Assembly: GCA_002007465.1 (NCBI GenBank)
Contig: LNAC01000009.1
Coordinates: forward strand, 1-64,000
DNA length: 64,000 nucleotides
Source: Ailurus styani
Taxonomy: Eukaryota > Chordata > Mammalia > Carnivora > Ailuridae
Direction of reading: 5' to 3'
Translations under genes and position numbers: made by a program
Notes under the pieces: generated by a model
Databases searched by the model: none
Seen by the model: only the letters and a program-made list of their open reading frames with translations
Told to the model about the DNA's origin: nothing
In this document: positions 47,331 through 57,090 of the stretch, in pieces
How positions within the stretch are numbered: the first letter of the stretch is position 1
Layout: every line of letters starts with the position of its first letter

Positions 47331-48641
47331 CCCGCTGCCTTCTGAGTGGCCTTGCCCCTCTGTGCCTGAACTTCTCCAGCCTCCTGCTCACCTGGCGTCC
47401 AGTCCCCTTTGCTCTTCTTTGCTGGGTCCTCTGTCTCACTGGTCTATCGTTACTTTGTCCGCTCCTCCCTCCCTGGCCACGGCTCAGCTTGAGGTCTGCT
47501 TTGATCTGTTCTCAGACGCTTCCCTAACCGCACTCACTGGAGGGATGAATGGCCTTCCCTTCCAGAAGCATCAGTGCCCTTCCTCAGCCTCCCCCGCCGG
47601 GCAGGGCGGCTTTGATCTCCCAGTAGAATCTTGGCAGCTGTACCTTACGGTGGGGCCCAAGCCTCGGCTGGGCTGGCACAGAGTAGATTTACATTAAAGT
47701 AGTTAATAGCAAAATGTTTTTGTTGCCCCAGCCTGTTTTTTCCAACATCTTGGATGCTGAGCAAAAAACAAAGCAAAACAAAACAACTTTGTTATTAAAA
47801 AGTGTGAAACAAGAAAACAGTGAAGGTAGTAGAATGCTTGACAGAAAGGAAGATCATCGTAGGTGAATTTTCCCCACACTCTGCAGCCATGCCTGAGCCT
47901 GGTGCTTTGGAGTTTGGCCACAGGAAGCCCAAAACCGGTAGTGGAGGAGTTTGTGAGGAAGGGAGAGAAAATACAACAAATCTGTCGGCTCTGTTTCCTT
48001 CTAGTAAGATGTCTGTCATTAGTGATGGGAAAGTGGGAAATTAAATGATCATATCAGCACGAGAAGAAACTGCCACCATTTGGCAATTTAAAGGAGTAGT
48101 TTGTACTGGACCTTATGAAAAAGTGGCTAAATTTGGCCAGATTGCCAACCTACTAATAGAGAAACTAACAAGATGCCGTCTCCGGGAGCCAGAAGCCAGA
48201 CGCCAGACAGCGCCACGGTGGACCTGGAGCAGGACCCAGGGGACACTTTCTGGCTGATTCGGTTCTGCTCCCGAGTGCCCAGCTGTCCAGCAAGCCACAT
48301 TTGCACATCTCCTGACCTGGGCTTCTCGTCAGGCCTCTGGTGCACCGAGGACTTCGCTGGGCTGAGAAGCACGGCGGACAATGCCCGGGTCCCTGGGGCC
48401 TGAGCCTTTTTCAGAACCTGCGTTGCCAGCCGCGTGTCCCTGTTGGAAGGGGTAGCCCAGGCTTGGGGCCCCTACTGCCCCTCCCCAACTGTGTGACCAG
48501 CCACCTGCCCAACTTCTAGAAGTCTCCTTCTCTTCTATAAAATGGAAAAGAGAGTACACCCACCTCAGTTAATTTTCAGTGTGCTGTTGAATTTTATATG
48601 TTGGTCACATAAAATGTTTCCTGTTAAAATTTCTACAAAGA

Positions 48642-48836
48642 GGGCGCCTGGGTGGCTCAGTGGGTTCTCTGCCTTTGGCTCGGGTCGTGATCTTGGGGTC
48701 CTGGGATCGAGTCCCGCGTCAGGCTCTCTGGTCAGCGGGGAGCCTGTTTACCCCCTCTCTCTCTGCCTGCCCCTCTGCCTACTTGTGATCTCTCTCTCTC
48801 TCTCTGTCAAATAAATAAATAAAATCTTTAAAAAAA
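48642..48836 (+). mobile_element. Can-SINE (SINEC), young, with target-site duplication
   Basis: GGGCGCCTGGGTGGCTCAGT head followed by GGGTTCTCTGCC, where the usual AAAGCC is missing. CT repeats, AATAAATAAATAAAATC and an A tail follow. AAATTTCTACAAAGA at 48627-48641 is repeated as AAATTCTACAAAGA from 48837. Confidence 0.93.
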
Positions 48837-49560
48837 AAATTCTACAAAGAAAAGCAAAACGTGCAGGCCAACCCAGGCGGTGGCCTCTGGGCAGCCAGCG
48901 TGGCCAGGGAACCGGCCCCAGGACAGGTGCTCAGGCTGCTGAAGTGGACAGATCGAGGCCGTCCCAGGGGGCTCCTGGGACTAATGTTGAGCTCTCCACA
49001 TCTGGGGAAAGGAGCACAGCCGAGACCGGGGACAGCAGGCCACCGGCAAGCAGCTAGGCTGGCTTCCCAGCTATGACAGCACTGACGTGGGGGGCAGTGC
49101 TTGTTAGAAGCATTGTAAAATAAATAGCAGGGGCTGGAGAAAGAATTCTCCAGAAACTCTTTCGTAAATTTCCCACAAAATGGCACATGCACGGGTGTTT
49201 TTATTTAGCAAGGGGTCTGGGTGGGCAGGAAGCAGCCTCCAAGCTCAGGGGCAGCGGGGCCCAGTTTGCTTTGCTGTGTTTTTATGGCCATAATTTCACC
49301 CCCCACTGTCTTGCCAAGTTATCATTACTACTGTTTAAAAAAAAAAAAAAGGATTGCTCATTTTAGAAAGCTGTCTGTCAGAAATGCTTAAAATAAAAAC
49401 AGTCTGCACTTGAAAGGCTAAGTACCACTTACCGTGAAAGTCACTTGGGTAGCAATTTCTCAGCAACGTTGGATACATGACCTATAGCTTGTGTTTTCAA
49501 GAAACCCGTACAGGTGTTCCTGGTAGGTGGCCATTGGTGAGTGGGCATTTTTAAGTTTAT

Positions 49561-49670
49561 TTCTTGATTCAGCAAATATGTATTGAGCGGCTGCTAGGTG
49601 CTAGGTGGTGTCCTGGGCCCTGGGGACGTAGCATGAACAAGACGGGCCTGGTCCCTGTCCCCACAGAGCT
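49561..49670 (-). mobile_element. L2 LINE 3' end, antisense
   Basis: Reverse-complement L2 terminus: CAGCAAATATGTATTGAGCG, GCTGCTAGGTGCTAGG, CCCTGGGGACGTAGCATGAA, CAAGACGGGCCTGGTCCCTG, then the CCACAGAGCT that also opens the adjacent minisatellite. Confidence 0.8.
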
Positions 49671-49971
49671 ACTGGTCGTGCGGGTTCGCCAGCCTCCAGG
49701 CAGGCCGCGGAAGTCCCCTGTGCCCACAGAGCTACTGGTCGTGCGGGTTCGCCAGCCTCCAGGCAGGCCGCGGAAGTCCCCTGTGCCCACAGAGCTAATG
49801 GTCTTGCGGGTTCGCCAGCCTCCAGGTAGGCCGCGGAAGTCCCCTGTGCCCACAGAGCTACTGGTCTTGCGGGTTCACCAGCCTCCAGGCAGGCCGTGGA
49901 AGTCCCCTGTCCCCACAGAGCTAATGGTCTTGTGGGTTCACCAGCCTCCAGGCAGCCCACGGAAGTCCCGC
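49661..49971 (+). repeat. 63-bp minisatellite, about five copies
   Basis: Units start with CCACAGAGCT at 49661, 49724, 49787, 49850 and 49913, exactly 63 bases apart. They contain GGGTTCGCCAGCCTCCAGGC and end GGAAGTCCCCTG. The first two copies are identical or nearly so; later copies carry shared changes (CTAATGGTCTTG; GTTCACCAG), so the array shows a gradient of variants. As 63 is divisible by three, open frames with 21-residue repeats appear on both strands; this is a by-product, not evidence for a protein. Confidence 0.97.
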
Positions 49972-50499
49972 AGGGAAAGAGTGCTCGTCCAGAGACAAGA
50001 GGGGCAGGAGGGAGGGGAGACAGGCAGGGCTGCAGCCTGGCTCGGAGGGAGGTACTTCCCACGCATGGCCATTCATTTAGGGAAAGTGAGGCTCAGGTTC
50101 TGTAAGCTAGGGAGCCTGTGACCTCACTCTCTGGGCTGTGGCTTCTCTGATCTTGGGTGTGGACACAGCTGGACTGACTTCTGGATCGTTTGCAACTTAC
50201 CATGTGGAGCCTGGAGCAGCCCCTCTGGGTTCCTTCCACTGGATGGCTTCGTCTCTGTTGCTGCTTGGGTCCATTGGCACGTCACGTGGTGTCCAGGGAC
50301 ACCTAGAATCTGGGGAAGTCTACACCAGGTAGACCCACGTTACTCCTGCTCAAAGTTGAACATTTTACATGGGGTTTTTTTGTTTGTTTCATTTTGTTTT
50401 TTAACCACAACATTTATAATGACAAGAATCCCTAGTGAAGACAGCTAAACCAAGACTTTGAACACAGCCGTCAAATTAGGTATATCATCTATTAACTTG

Positions 50500-50640
50500 C
50501 TGATTGATGGCAGGCATTAGCACTTTCTGGTGTCACATTTCAGAACGACGAAGGATCTTAGATTAGTCCTTTGTTTTTCAGGAGGGACACTGAGACCCAG
50601 AGAGATTAAGTAGTTGGGGGCTTAAGCCCAGAGTGCCTTC
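50500..50640 (-). mobile_element. Antisense MIR fragment
   Basis: GGGACACTGAGACCCAGAGA, GATTAAGTAGTTGGGGGC and AGAGTGCCTTCTGTCTGG fit the reverse-complement MIR. Confidence 0.55.
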
Positions 50641-50843
50641 TGTCTGGTCACCGGTTGCCTCTAGTAGGCCTGCTGATAAAGCCTCTACTTGGAGTTTGGG
50701 GGCAGTGGGTGTGGCCCACCAGGATGCTGAAAATAGGCCACCGCTTTGGGAGAGAAGAGTGCGCTTTGAGTGCCACGGCTCCCTGGAGGGGTAATAGGAA
50801 CTGTGAGACCCAAGGGAAAGGTCATCAGAAATGACCAGATTCT

Positions 50844-51055
50844 AGGGGCGCCTGGGTGGCTCAGTGGGTTAAAGCCTCTGCCTTCAGCTCAGGTCATGAT
50901 CTCAGGGTCCTGGGATCGAGGCCCGCATTGGGCTCTCTGCTCAGCAGGGAGCCTGCCTCCTCCTCTCTCTCTGCCTGCCTCTCATCCTACTTGTGATCTC
51001 TCTCTGTGTGTCAAATAAATAAATAAAATCTTTAAAAAAAAAAAAAAAAGAAAGA
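50844..51055 (+). mobile_element. Can-SINE (SINEC), young, with target-site duplication
   Basis: GGGGCGCCTGGGTGGCTCAG head, GGTTAAAGCCTCTGCCTTCA, CCTACTTGTGATCTCTCTCT, and a long pure A run before AAAGA. ACCAGATTCT flanks it at 50834-50843 and 51056-51065. It ends about 530 bp upstream of a MED27 exon. Confidence 0.94.
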
Positions 51056-51199
51056 ACCAGATTCTGGGTGACGGAATCATCAAATCTCTCCGACTACACA
51101 CTGTGAGACAGAATGAGAATTACAGGAAGCAGAAAGACCAGTTCCCCTGCGGGGCACATTGTTCCAATGTGAAGATGAGGTCGAAGGTGGACAGGTGGA

Positions 51200-51500
51200 A
51201 AAGCTTTGCATCCGACAGTCTCATCCTGCAGTGACTCGGCTCAAAAAACCTCTGTGGCCTGCCGGTCTTTCCCTCCCCGCTGGCCTCGAGCCACGCCCCT
51301 CCTCGCAGGTGCGCCCCGGCCTGGGTTTCCAGTTGCTGGAACTCATTCCTCCTACCTCCAGGCCTGAATCCTCAGCATCCTCTCTGCCTACAACACCCCT
51401 CCTCCCCTGCCCCTCCTCCCCAACTTTGCTAACTACTTTTCATACTTGAGATTTTATTTTAGATGCCCTTTCCTTCAGGAGACATTCAAGAGCAGATTAG
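51200..51500 (+). mobile_element. L2 LINE fragment
   Basis: The L2-like sense order is visible but diverged: CCTGCAGTGACTCGGCTC, AAAAACCTCTGTGGCCTGCC, and the 3' ACTACTTTTCATACTTGAG region. Confidence 0.45.
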
Positions 51501-51584
51501 TTTATCATAGGGACTACGTTGGTTTTCTTTTCTCTGTGCTGGTTTGGAGTGACCTCTAACCCCAGTCACTGTCCTTGGTTCCAG

Positions 51585-51662
51585 GTGACAGACCACGCCA
51601 CCACTGCCCTACTCCACTATCAGCTGCCACAGATGCCAGACGTCGTGGTCAGATCCTTCATG
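51585..51662 (+). CDS. MED27: MED27 coding exon (residues about 242-267)
   Basis: This 78-nt, 26-codon exon in phase 0 starts Val-Thr-Asp-His-Ala-Thr-Thr-Ala-Leu-Leu and ends Val-Val-Arg-Ser-Phe-Met. It includes LLHYQLPQMPDVVVRSF, a conserved core of the Med27 C-terminal region. It matches human MED27 as remembered, without difference. The acceptor is ggttccag at 51577-51584 and the donor is ATG/gtaagt at 51662-51663, both good consensus. The Pro at about residue 259 falls in the MPDVV turn. The exon is symmetric, so skipping would keep the frame. Confidence 0.96.
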
Positions 51663-53848
51663 GTAAGTGACTTTAGGAGCCAAGTCTCCTTCGGAAACCT
51701 CGACTCCCTCCAAGTAAGAACGGGCAGCTCAGAAGATAGCTGCTCCGTCTCTGGGCCGCCCGGGCCTCTCAGTGGGAAACAGGCCAGCGGAGAACTGAGG
51801 CTTTCTTTAAACCAGGAAGGGATTTATGAGAAACCATTTCCCACTTAATTAACTGGTGTTTTCTGTCAGGCTGAACAAATGGTGGTTTCAGAAGTGATCT
51901 CCCAACACCGTTCCCCACATTGATTTAGTCGATAGATATTTATTGAGCTCCTAATCTATGCCAGGCCCTGTGCTTGGCGCTGAGCGGGTAGCAATGACTA
52001 AGGCAGATCTTGCAGTGCTCCCCAGGACATGTATGTTTTCAGAGTCGGAACTCGGGATGGGGAGTGACCCCAAAACAGCCAGAGAGCCACTATCCTGGTG
52101 TGTTGGAGTCGGCTCCTGCCAGCTCTTGTTAAATGTTGAGAACTTTGCAACCTGGTTGTTCAAGTCCTGGTAGCTTGAAATTGAACCAGAATATTCGCAC
52201 CGGTGAAATCAGCAAACGGTGCAAGTCAGGACCCGCCACCGCCCCTGTGGCTGGTTCATCTGCGCACCTCTGCCCAGATCTGCCATGTGACCACCGTTTG
52301 GCCTGAGCAGGGCCATCGGCCAGCTCAGTTAGGTCCTGCCGCGCAGAACTGGCAGCTGTGTGTTTCAGCATCACGCGGACGTGGCTTCGTGCTCTCCCCT
52401 CGGGAGGCTCCATCTCTCGCTGCGGCTAAAACTCCCTTCTCAGTGCACGCTAGGAAGGCTGCCAGTTAGAGGTCTACTGGGAAGACCTACCTGTTAGCAA
52501 GTCCAAATCAGTGTTGACAGCCAGGTGGAGTAGTGCTTAGCCGCTTCATCCTGTCACGGTTTGCCTCAGCAAGTGAGCTTCTTAGAGAACCTGCAGTTCA
52601 TTTCTTGGAGGACACAAACCCGACTTATTGATCCGCTTCACGACGCTGGGGAGGGCGAACGAGCAGACCCGGGGCGCTCGGTAGCGCCGCGTGTGAGGGG
52701 CTCTCTCGTGTGTCAAGAACACGAGTCCACTGACCGTCTTCGGCGAGCTCTTCCTTTTTGGACAGATAGCGGGTCTTGCTTTTTAACCTAACATGTTGTC
52801 GTGCCCAGTTTCCCTTTGGTAACTGACTCTGGGATTTGGGGAGGATTTGAATTTGATCAGCACTGGAGGATAAATAGTTTAGCTGAATGATCCATCAGCC
52901 TCCTCGCATTTATTGCCAAACCCTCAAACACCTGGCCTTTGGAAGGGGGATGGTATCGATGGGCCACCGTCTGCCGCCGTGATGGAGATAGAAGGATTTG
53001 TATCAGTAAGCTCGACCTGCCTCTTCAAAGAACAATTTTCTCTTATCGACATAATTCAGGGGGACGTTAAATGATGAGATTCATGTGGCCCTGTCACAGT
53101 GAGAACTTGCTTAACTTGCTTGCCTATTGTTGTGGGGTTTGGGTTGGGTTTTTTTGTTGGGTTTTTTTTTGGTAGCAAATCTCCTTGAGTTTGAGAATTG
53201 AGTTATGGGAGTCTCATCCTTATGTATGATGCCCGAGAGAACTCTGCACTCTGAACCACTCAAGTATGTATTTGCCGCTTATTACGTTATTTTGTGGCAC
53301 CGGGTTGTCCCCGCCCTCCCCTGGTGCGTTGGGCCGCCTGGTGACAGTGAGCAGTGACCTCTGAAATCAGATTAGAAAGAAGGCACGTTGACCTCAGTGG
53401 GGAGTTCGAACACTGTCCTCCATGCGGAGTCTTCCTCCACCGTGTCCGTGCCCGCTCCTCGGTAGGGAGCAGGTGAGATCAGAGCGCGGCTTCAGGAGCC
53501 ACGGGACATGGGCCTGAAACGAGGCTGCGTGCGAGCCCCAGGCTGTGCAGCGGTGCACAGCCACTCCTTCAGGAGCACTTCCTGCCCCTGAGAGCGGGAA
53601 CTCCTGTTTTAAAGACACCCCCAGTTGCCAGGGGTTGGGGGGGTTGCCTGGGGGAGCATCAGAACTGGAAATCAGCAGCCTTGTGACCTTGTGGATTCCG
53701 CGTGCAGCGCGCCCTGAAATCACGGGCCATCTTTTGGGTCCCAGCCACCTTGATTTCTCTGACCTCGAGATCGTGGGGCTTAGGAAGGATGACATTGGAA
53801 GCACCCAGATCCCACTTCTTTTATTTCTCTCCTCACTTCTCTTTTTAG
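51663..53848 (+). other. MED27: MED27 last intron (2,186 bp)
   Basis: This intron runs from the gtaagt donor to the acceptor cttctctttttag before 53849. It contains an antisense L2 3' end near 51.92-52.05 kb. The rest is mostly unique sequence with no exon-like segment recognised. A GT-rich stretch lies near 53.13-53.17 kb. Confidence 0.92.
51920..52050 (-). mobile_element. L2 LINE 3' end, antisense
   Basis: GATAGATATTTATTGAGCTC, CCTAATCTATGCCAGGCCC and GTGCTTGGCGCTGAGCGGGT are the antisense L2 terminus. It lies about 260 bp after a MED27 exon. Confidence 0.8.
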
Positions 53849-53983
53849 ACCTGGTTAAGAAGTTACATAAAGCTGTTCCAGGCCCCGTGCCAGCGCTGCG
53901 GGAAGTTTCTACAAGATGGCCTTCCCCCGACGTGGAGGGACTTCCGAACCCTCGAAGCGTTCCACGACACTTGCCGGCAGTGA
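53849..53983 (+). CDS. MED27: MED27 terminal coding exon with stop (residues about 268-311)
   Basis: This exon encodes 44 residues and the TGA stop at 53981-53983. It begins Thr-Trp-Leu-Arg-Ser-Tyr-Ile-Lys and ends His-Asp-Thr-Cys-Arg-Gln, as in human MED27. It carries the small C-terminal zinc-binding-like module: Cys at about 281 and 284 (C-x2-C), then His at about 306 and Cys at about 309 (H-x2-C). All four candidate ligands are present. With this numbering Pro280 and Gly291, which I remember as sites of human missense variants in a recessive neurodevelopmental disorder with cerebellar hypoplasia and cataract, are both intact. The acceptor is cttctctttttag at 53836-53848. The reading frame joins the previous exon exactly, and the combined 120 residues give the expected full length if upstream exons encode residues 1-191. 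Confidence 0.97.
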   Translation, partial: TWLRSYIKLFQAPCQRCGKFLQDGLPPTWRDFRTLEAFHDTCRQ

Positions 53984-54015
53984 CCCAGCCGCAGCCCAGC
54001 CTGCGGGCCCCGCCC

Positions 54016-54062
54016 GGCACCTTCCCCGATGGGCACCTTCCCAACGGGCACCTTCCCCGACG
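54016..54062 (+). repeat. 15-16 bp tandem repeat, three copies, in the MED27 3' UTR
   Basis: Three consecutive units of the form GGCACCTTCCCCGAYG start at 54016, 54032 and 54047. The middle unit is one base shorter (CCAACG instead of CCCCGATG). A fourth, degenerate start (GGCGCCCG) follows at 54063. Confidence 0.85.
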
Positions 54063-54100
54063 GGCGCCCGTCAGAGGGACGGCTCAGCTCTGTCCTCACC

Positions 54101-54148
54101 ACCCAGACCCAGTTCCGCCGCTCTACCCAGACCCAGTTCCGCCGCTCT
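54101..54148 (+). repeat. Perfect 24-bp tandem duplication in the MED27 3' UTR
   Basis: The 24-base unit starting ACCCAGACCCAGTTCCGC is present twice without mismatch, at 54101-54124 and 54125-54148. Perfect identity suggests a recent duplication, possibly variable between individuals. Confidence 0.9.
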
Positions 54149-54455
54149 GCCCCGTCCGCCAAGCAGCCTGTCGCACGTGAAGGCTGAGCCTCTTGCGGAG
54201 CAGATTCCGTCTCGTGTGGATGGGACTAATTATACCCTGTAACTGGTTTATGGAAGGCAGAGAGGACCTTTTTAGAACTCAGAATAAGAAAGTTATGCAG
54301 CCTGTTCTTTGTATGTTAGCAATGCTGGCAAATTGATCCTCCTGGGTCTGTGTTCGAAGTCATTTTCATAAGCCGTTACCGTTTAAATGAGCCCATGTTC
54401 ATACATACTGTCACGCTGGGTGTTTGGTTTGGTTTTGTAACTTTTTTTTTTTTTT

Positions 54456-54468
54456 AATAAGCAGTAAA
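54456..54468 (+). terminator. MED27: Probable MED27 poly(A) signal (AATAAG / AGTAAA variants)
   Basis: After a run of T comes AATAAG at 54456-54461 and, overlapping the next turn, AGTAAA at 54463-54468. AGTAAA is a known functional variant of AATAAA. A pyrimidine- and GT-rich stretch follows at 54489-54507, as expected downstream of a cleavage site. No canonical AATAAA occurs between the stop codon and this point; another AATAAG at 54283-54288 is an alternative. Confidence 0.6.
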
Positions 54469-55204
54469 CCTTTTGTATCCCAGACAAGGCTTTGTCTTCT
54501 ATTTCTTAAAGCACCTTATACACTCAGTTGAGTGAACACGTGAGCGGATCTGGGCCTTTTGAAGAAAAAAACCACTTAGTAATATCTGCGTTTAAAACAC
54601 TGTTCTTTGCGAGGACACAGTCCCTTGCTTCTTGTTTTTAGGAGAGAGGACAGTGTTGGCAAATACTCCATTTCAAAGACGTTTTTGCAGTTTGAAAAAT
54701 GGATTGTTCTTTTTGAGGAAAAAAGCAAACAGATGTTTCTTTCTGCTAAAGCAGTGACACACATACGTACCAAAGGGAAAGGGATCTGCCCGCGTTACCA
54801 GCTAGGACAACGTAAGCAGGCGTGAGAGGGACGCCTGGCTTGTTGGTCCCATGTTTTACCCTAAAGATTACTGTGAACAGGTGCCGGCCCAGTTCCTGCG
54901 GAGCCTTGACCCCAACACTGGAAGCCATGTCCTGTTTGTATGGAGAAGCATTGACCTGGTGAGGGTCTTGAAGAAAGGGGGAGTTTCCTAGAGCTTCCCC
55001 AGCCCAGCCTACGCGTCCGATGTTCTCCTTGCAGTGAGGATGCCAGAGAGTCACTGCCTTCTCGAGGTGTCCAGAAGAATGGGTGGTTCCTGCCTGAGTT
55101 CTGGTACTGCTTGGGCCCTCCCCACCTACCCCACCGGGCTTAAAGGCGCCGAGGACAAAGGGGATTGAGTGAGGGGGACAGGATAGGACCCTGCCTCTCG
55201 AGGT

Positions 55205-55330
55205 GTGCACCCCGGGGGACTCAGGCCCTGCCCTAGACCGGAAGAAGATGCTCTGGGGGTGAGGCCCAGCAGTCTGATTGTTCACAAGCCCGGGGACTCT
55301 GCTGAGGACCCCAGTCTGAGAACCCCCGTT
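55205..55330. mobile_element. hAT-type MITE fragment (MER20/MER5-like)
   Basis: CTGGGGGTGAGGCCCAGCAG, TCTGATTGTTCACAAGCCC and CCCAGTCTGAGAACCCCC resemble the interior and end of Charlie-related MITEs. Confidence 0.45.
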
Positions 55331-56892
55331 CCAGGAGATGGGCTGCTTCCGGTGCCCAGTCTGGGGAGGTGTGATGAGAGGCAGCCAGAAAGCTTCCACA
55401 CAGCCAGTGATTACAGACGACCGTGGTCGTCACGTTCCAGCTCTTACCGCTCACGAGAGGCACCATTATCCCATGAACCACTAAGAAAGGAAACATGCTG
55501 CCAATTAAGCCGCGGCACAGGCCTTCGTGAGAACCCCGTGTGACACGGGAGTCCATCACGCCAGCCTCTCGTTGCTCCGAAACATCTTTCATCTGTTCCA
55601 AGGGGGCCTGGCAGCTTCTCCTGCCTGGAGTCTCCTTGTCGAGCCGGGGACAGACGGTCCCTGGGAACAGACCAGAACACGGCTTCGCTGGCTTGCGGGT
55701 CTCTTCCCTTCTTTAGTCTCATAAGACGCTTTAAGTTTGTGGCTTTGCGAGAACGTCCAGAATTGAGGACGTGGAGTCTGTAGCCACATCTTGTCGCCTT
55801 GCTGCCCGTCTTTTCTAAGACGTTTAAGTGGCGTGTCGACTGACCTCCCCGCCCCCGCCCCTGCCCCCACCGGGGGCCCCCGGTGTGCATTGTCCTGTGC
55901 AGTGAGGACAGGATGGCCGTCTGCGACCAGGTTGGAGCACATGGAGAGGACGCGTACGTCATGACAGCCAGCTGGCTGACAGCACCCGTTAGAGGTGCTG
56001 AGACGGGGGGCGCAGGGCGGGGGGAGGGAGCCACTGATGACGTGATGGCAGTGGTCAGTCACCTTCCGAGATGGCTCTGTGGAGGTTTAACTGTTGGGCT
56101 CCTGACTGCACCAGACCCGAGAAGGTCCCCGTTGCTGCCGGGGGTCCAAGTCCTGCCAACGCGCGTGTTCAGGGGAGAGAGCGAGCCAGCCTTGACTGAG
56201 CCTCGGGCCGGCGGGAGTTTCTACTGAATGACGTTGTTTTCTCTGTGTCACGTTTAGTGATACCTTCCATTTGTGACAAGTGAGGCTTGTTTCCCACGTC
56301 CAGGAAGGTATAAAGTTTCCATGTTAAGCAAATGGGTTTGGGCAGAAAAGTGGGGCCGTCGGAGGAAAATATTAATACTAGCACAGGTGGAGTGTGGCTC
56401 TAGCAGCAGGTGCGGGTGGGCCCACGGCTGGGGGCGGGGGGCACGCACGGCCACCGCCTGGATTCTGGCCCCCCGCTCCCGGGGCTGGGGGCCCAGACAC
56501 GTCACCGTTCCTTGGTATCACCCTGTTCGTGCTTGAAAAGTGGCCGTGAGCGACAGAAGCTGGGGGGTGGGGTTCTATAGACGAAACAAGACTGGCCACG
56601 AGTTGATCACTCGCCACGGCTGGGCGTTGCGTATGTGAGTGATGCTTGCTCTTCTGTACCCTACGTTTTATATATTTTTTTCTGTGTTTTATATACTCTT
56701 TTTTAAATCTTTTCCTAATTAAAAGCAGGAGAAAAAAATAGAAGGGTTGGGCCGGTCGCCCGTAAAGGCCTTCCGATCTGTGGCTCTCTTGTGCTTCAGT
56801 CCAGAGAGGGGAGGCTGAGGGGATGTACTGAGGTCTGAGAGGTGAGCGGGGCTGGAAGGCCAAGCGCTTGGTGCTTCAAGAGTTGGACACAA

Positions 56893-57090
56893 GGGGCGTC
56901 TGGCTGGCTGAGTCGGTGAAGCGTCTGCCTTCGGCTCAGGTCGTGATCCCGGGGCCCTGGGATCGAGCCCTGCATCAGGCTCCCTACTCAGCGGAGAGCC
57001 TGCTTCTCCCTCTCTCTCTGCTCCCCCTGCTTGTGCTCACATGCTCTCTCTCTCTCTCTCTCTCTCTGCCAAATTTAAAAAGAGAGAGAG
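56893..57090 (+). mobile_element. Can-SINE (SINEC), older type
   Basis: GGGGCGTCTGGCTGGCTGAG, GTCGGTGAAGCGTCTGCCTT, CGGCTCAGGTCGTGATCCC, CT-dinucleotide run and CCAAATTTAAAAAGAG tail. Target duplication is unclear. Confidence 0.9.

Larger units (their letters stand above)
34570..51584 (+). other. MED27: MED27 intron (17,015 bp)
   Basis: This is the largest fully contained intron. In order it holds an L1M fragment (34.6-34.9 kb), an LTR-like repeat (35.0-35.7 kb), an L1 with an internal inversion (36.2-36.6 kb), and antisense L2 and L1M fragments (36.9-37.3 kb). Next come a CpG-rich zone (39.4-40.7 kb), a second CpG cluster (46.5 kb), an old antisense Can-SINE (47.2 kb), a young Can-SINE (48.6 kb), a 63-bp minisatellite (49.7-50.0 kb), another young Can-SINE (50.8 kb) and an L2 fragment (51.2-51.5 kb). 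I see no further exon. The long reading frames in the GC-rich zones run on both strands and lack protein-like features. Confidence 0.9.
53984..54490 (+). other. MED27: MED27 3' untranslated region
   Basis: Sequence between the MED27 stop and the inferred cleavage site. Its first 200 bases are very GC-rich and contain two short tandem repeats (54016-54062 and 54101-54148). The rest is AT-richer and ends at a variant poly(A) signal. The 3' limit is inferred from the hexamer position and a downstream T/GT-rich stretch around 54490-54510, not from transcript evidence. Confidence 0.7.

Noticed and set aside
47820..48180. Possible processed pseudogene (moderate AT content with short open frames)
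   Set aside because: I could not match the frames to any family and saw no poly(A) tail or target duplication.
49564..50121. 185-codon frame with a 21-residue repeat, and antisense partners
   Set aside because: The frame is a by-product of a 63-bp minisatellite (63 is divisible by 3) beginning in an L2 fragment. Both strands are open, which argues against a protein.
53545..54180. 211-codon plus-strand frame across the MED27 last exon
   Set aside because: It reads the exon in the wrong frame. The correct frame is set by the splice acceptor at 53848 and matches MED27.
54746..55399. 217-codon minus-strand frame downstream of MED27
   Set aside because: No recognisable domain, and the region holds a MITE fragment. 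Composition does not look like a conserved protein.
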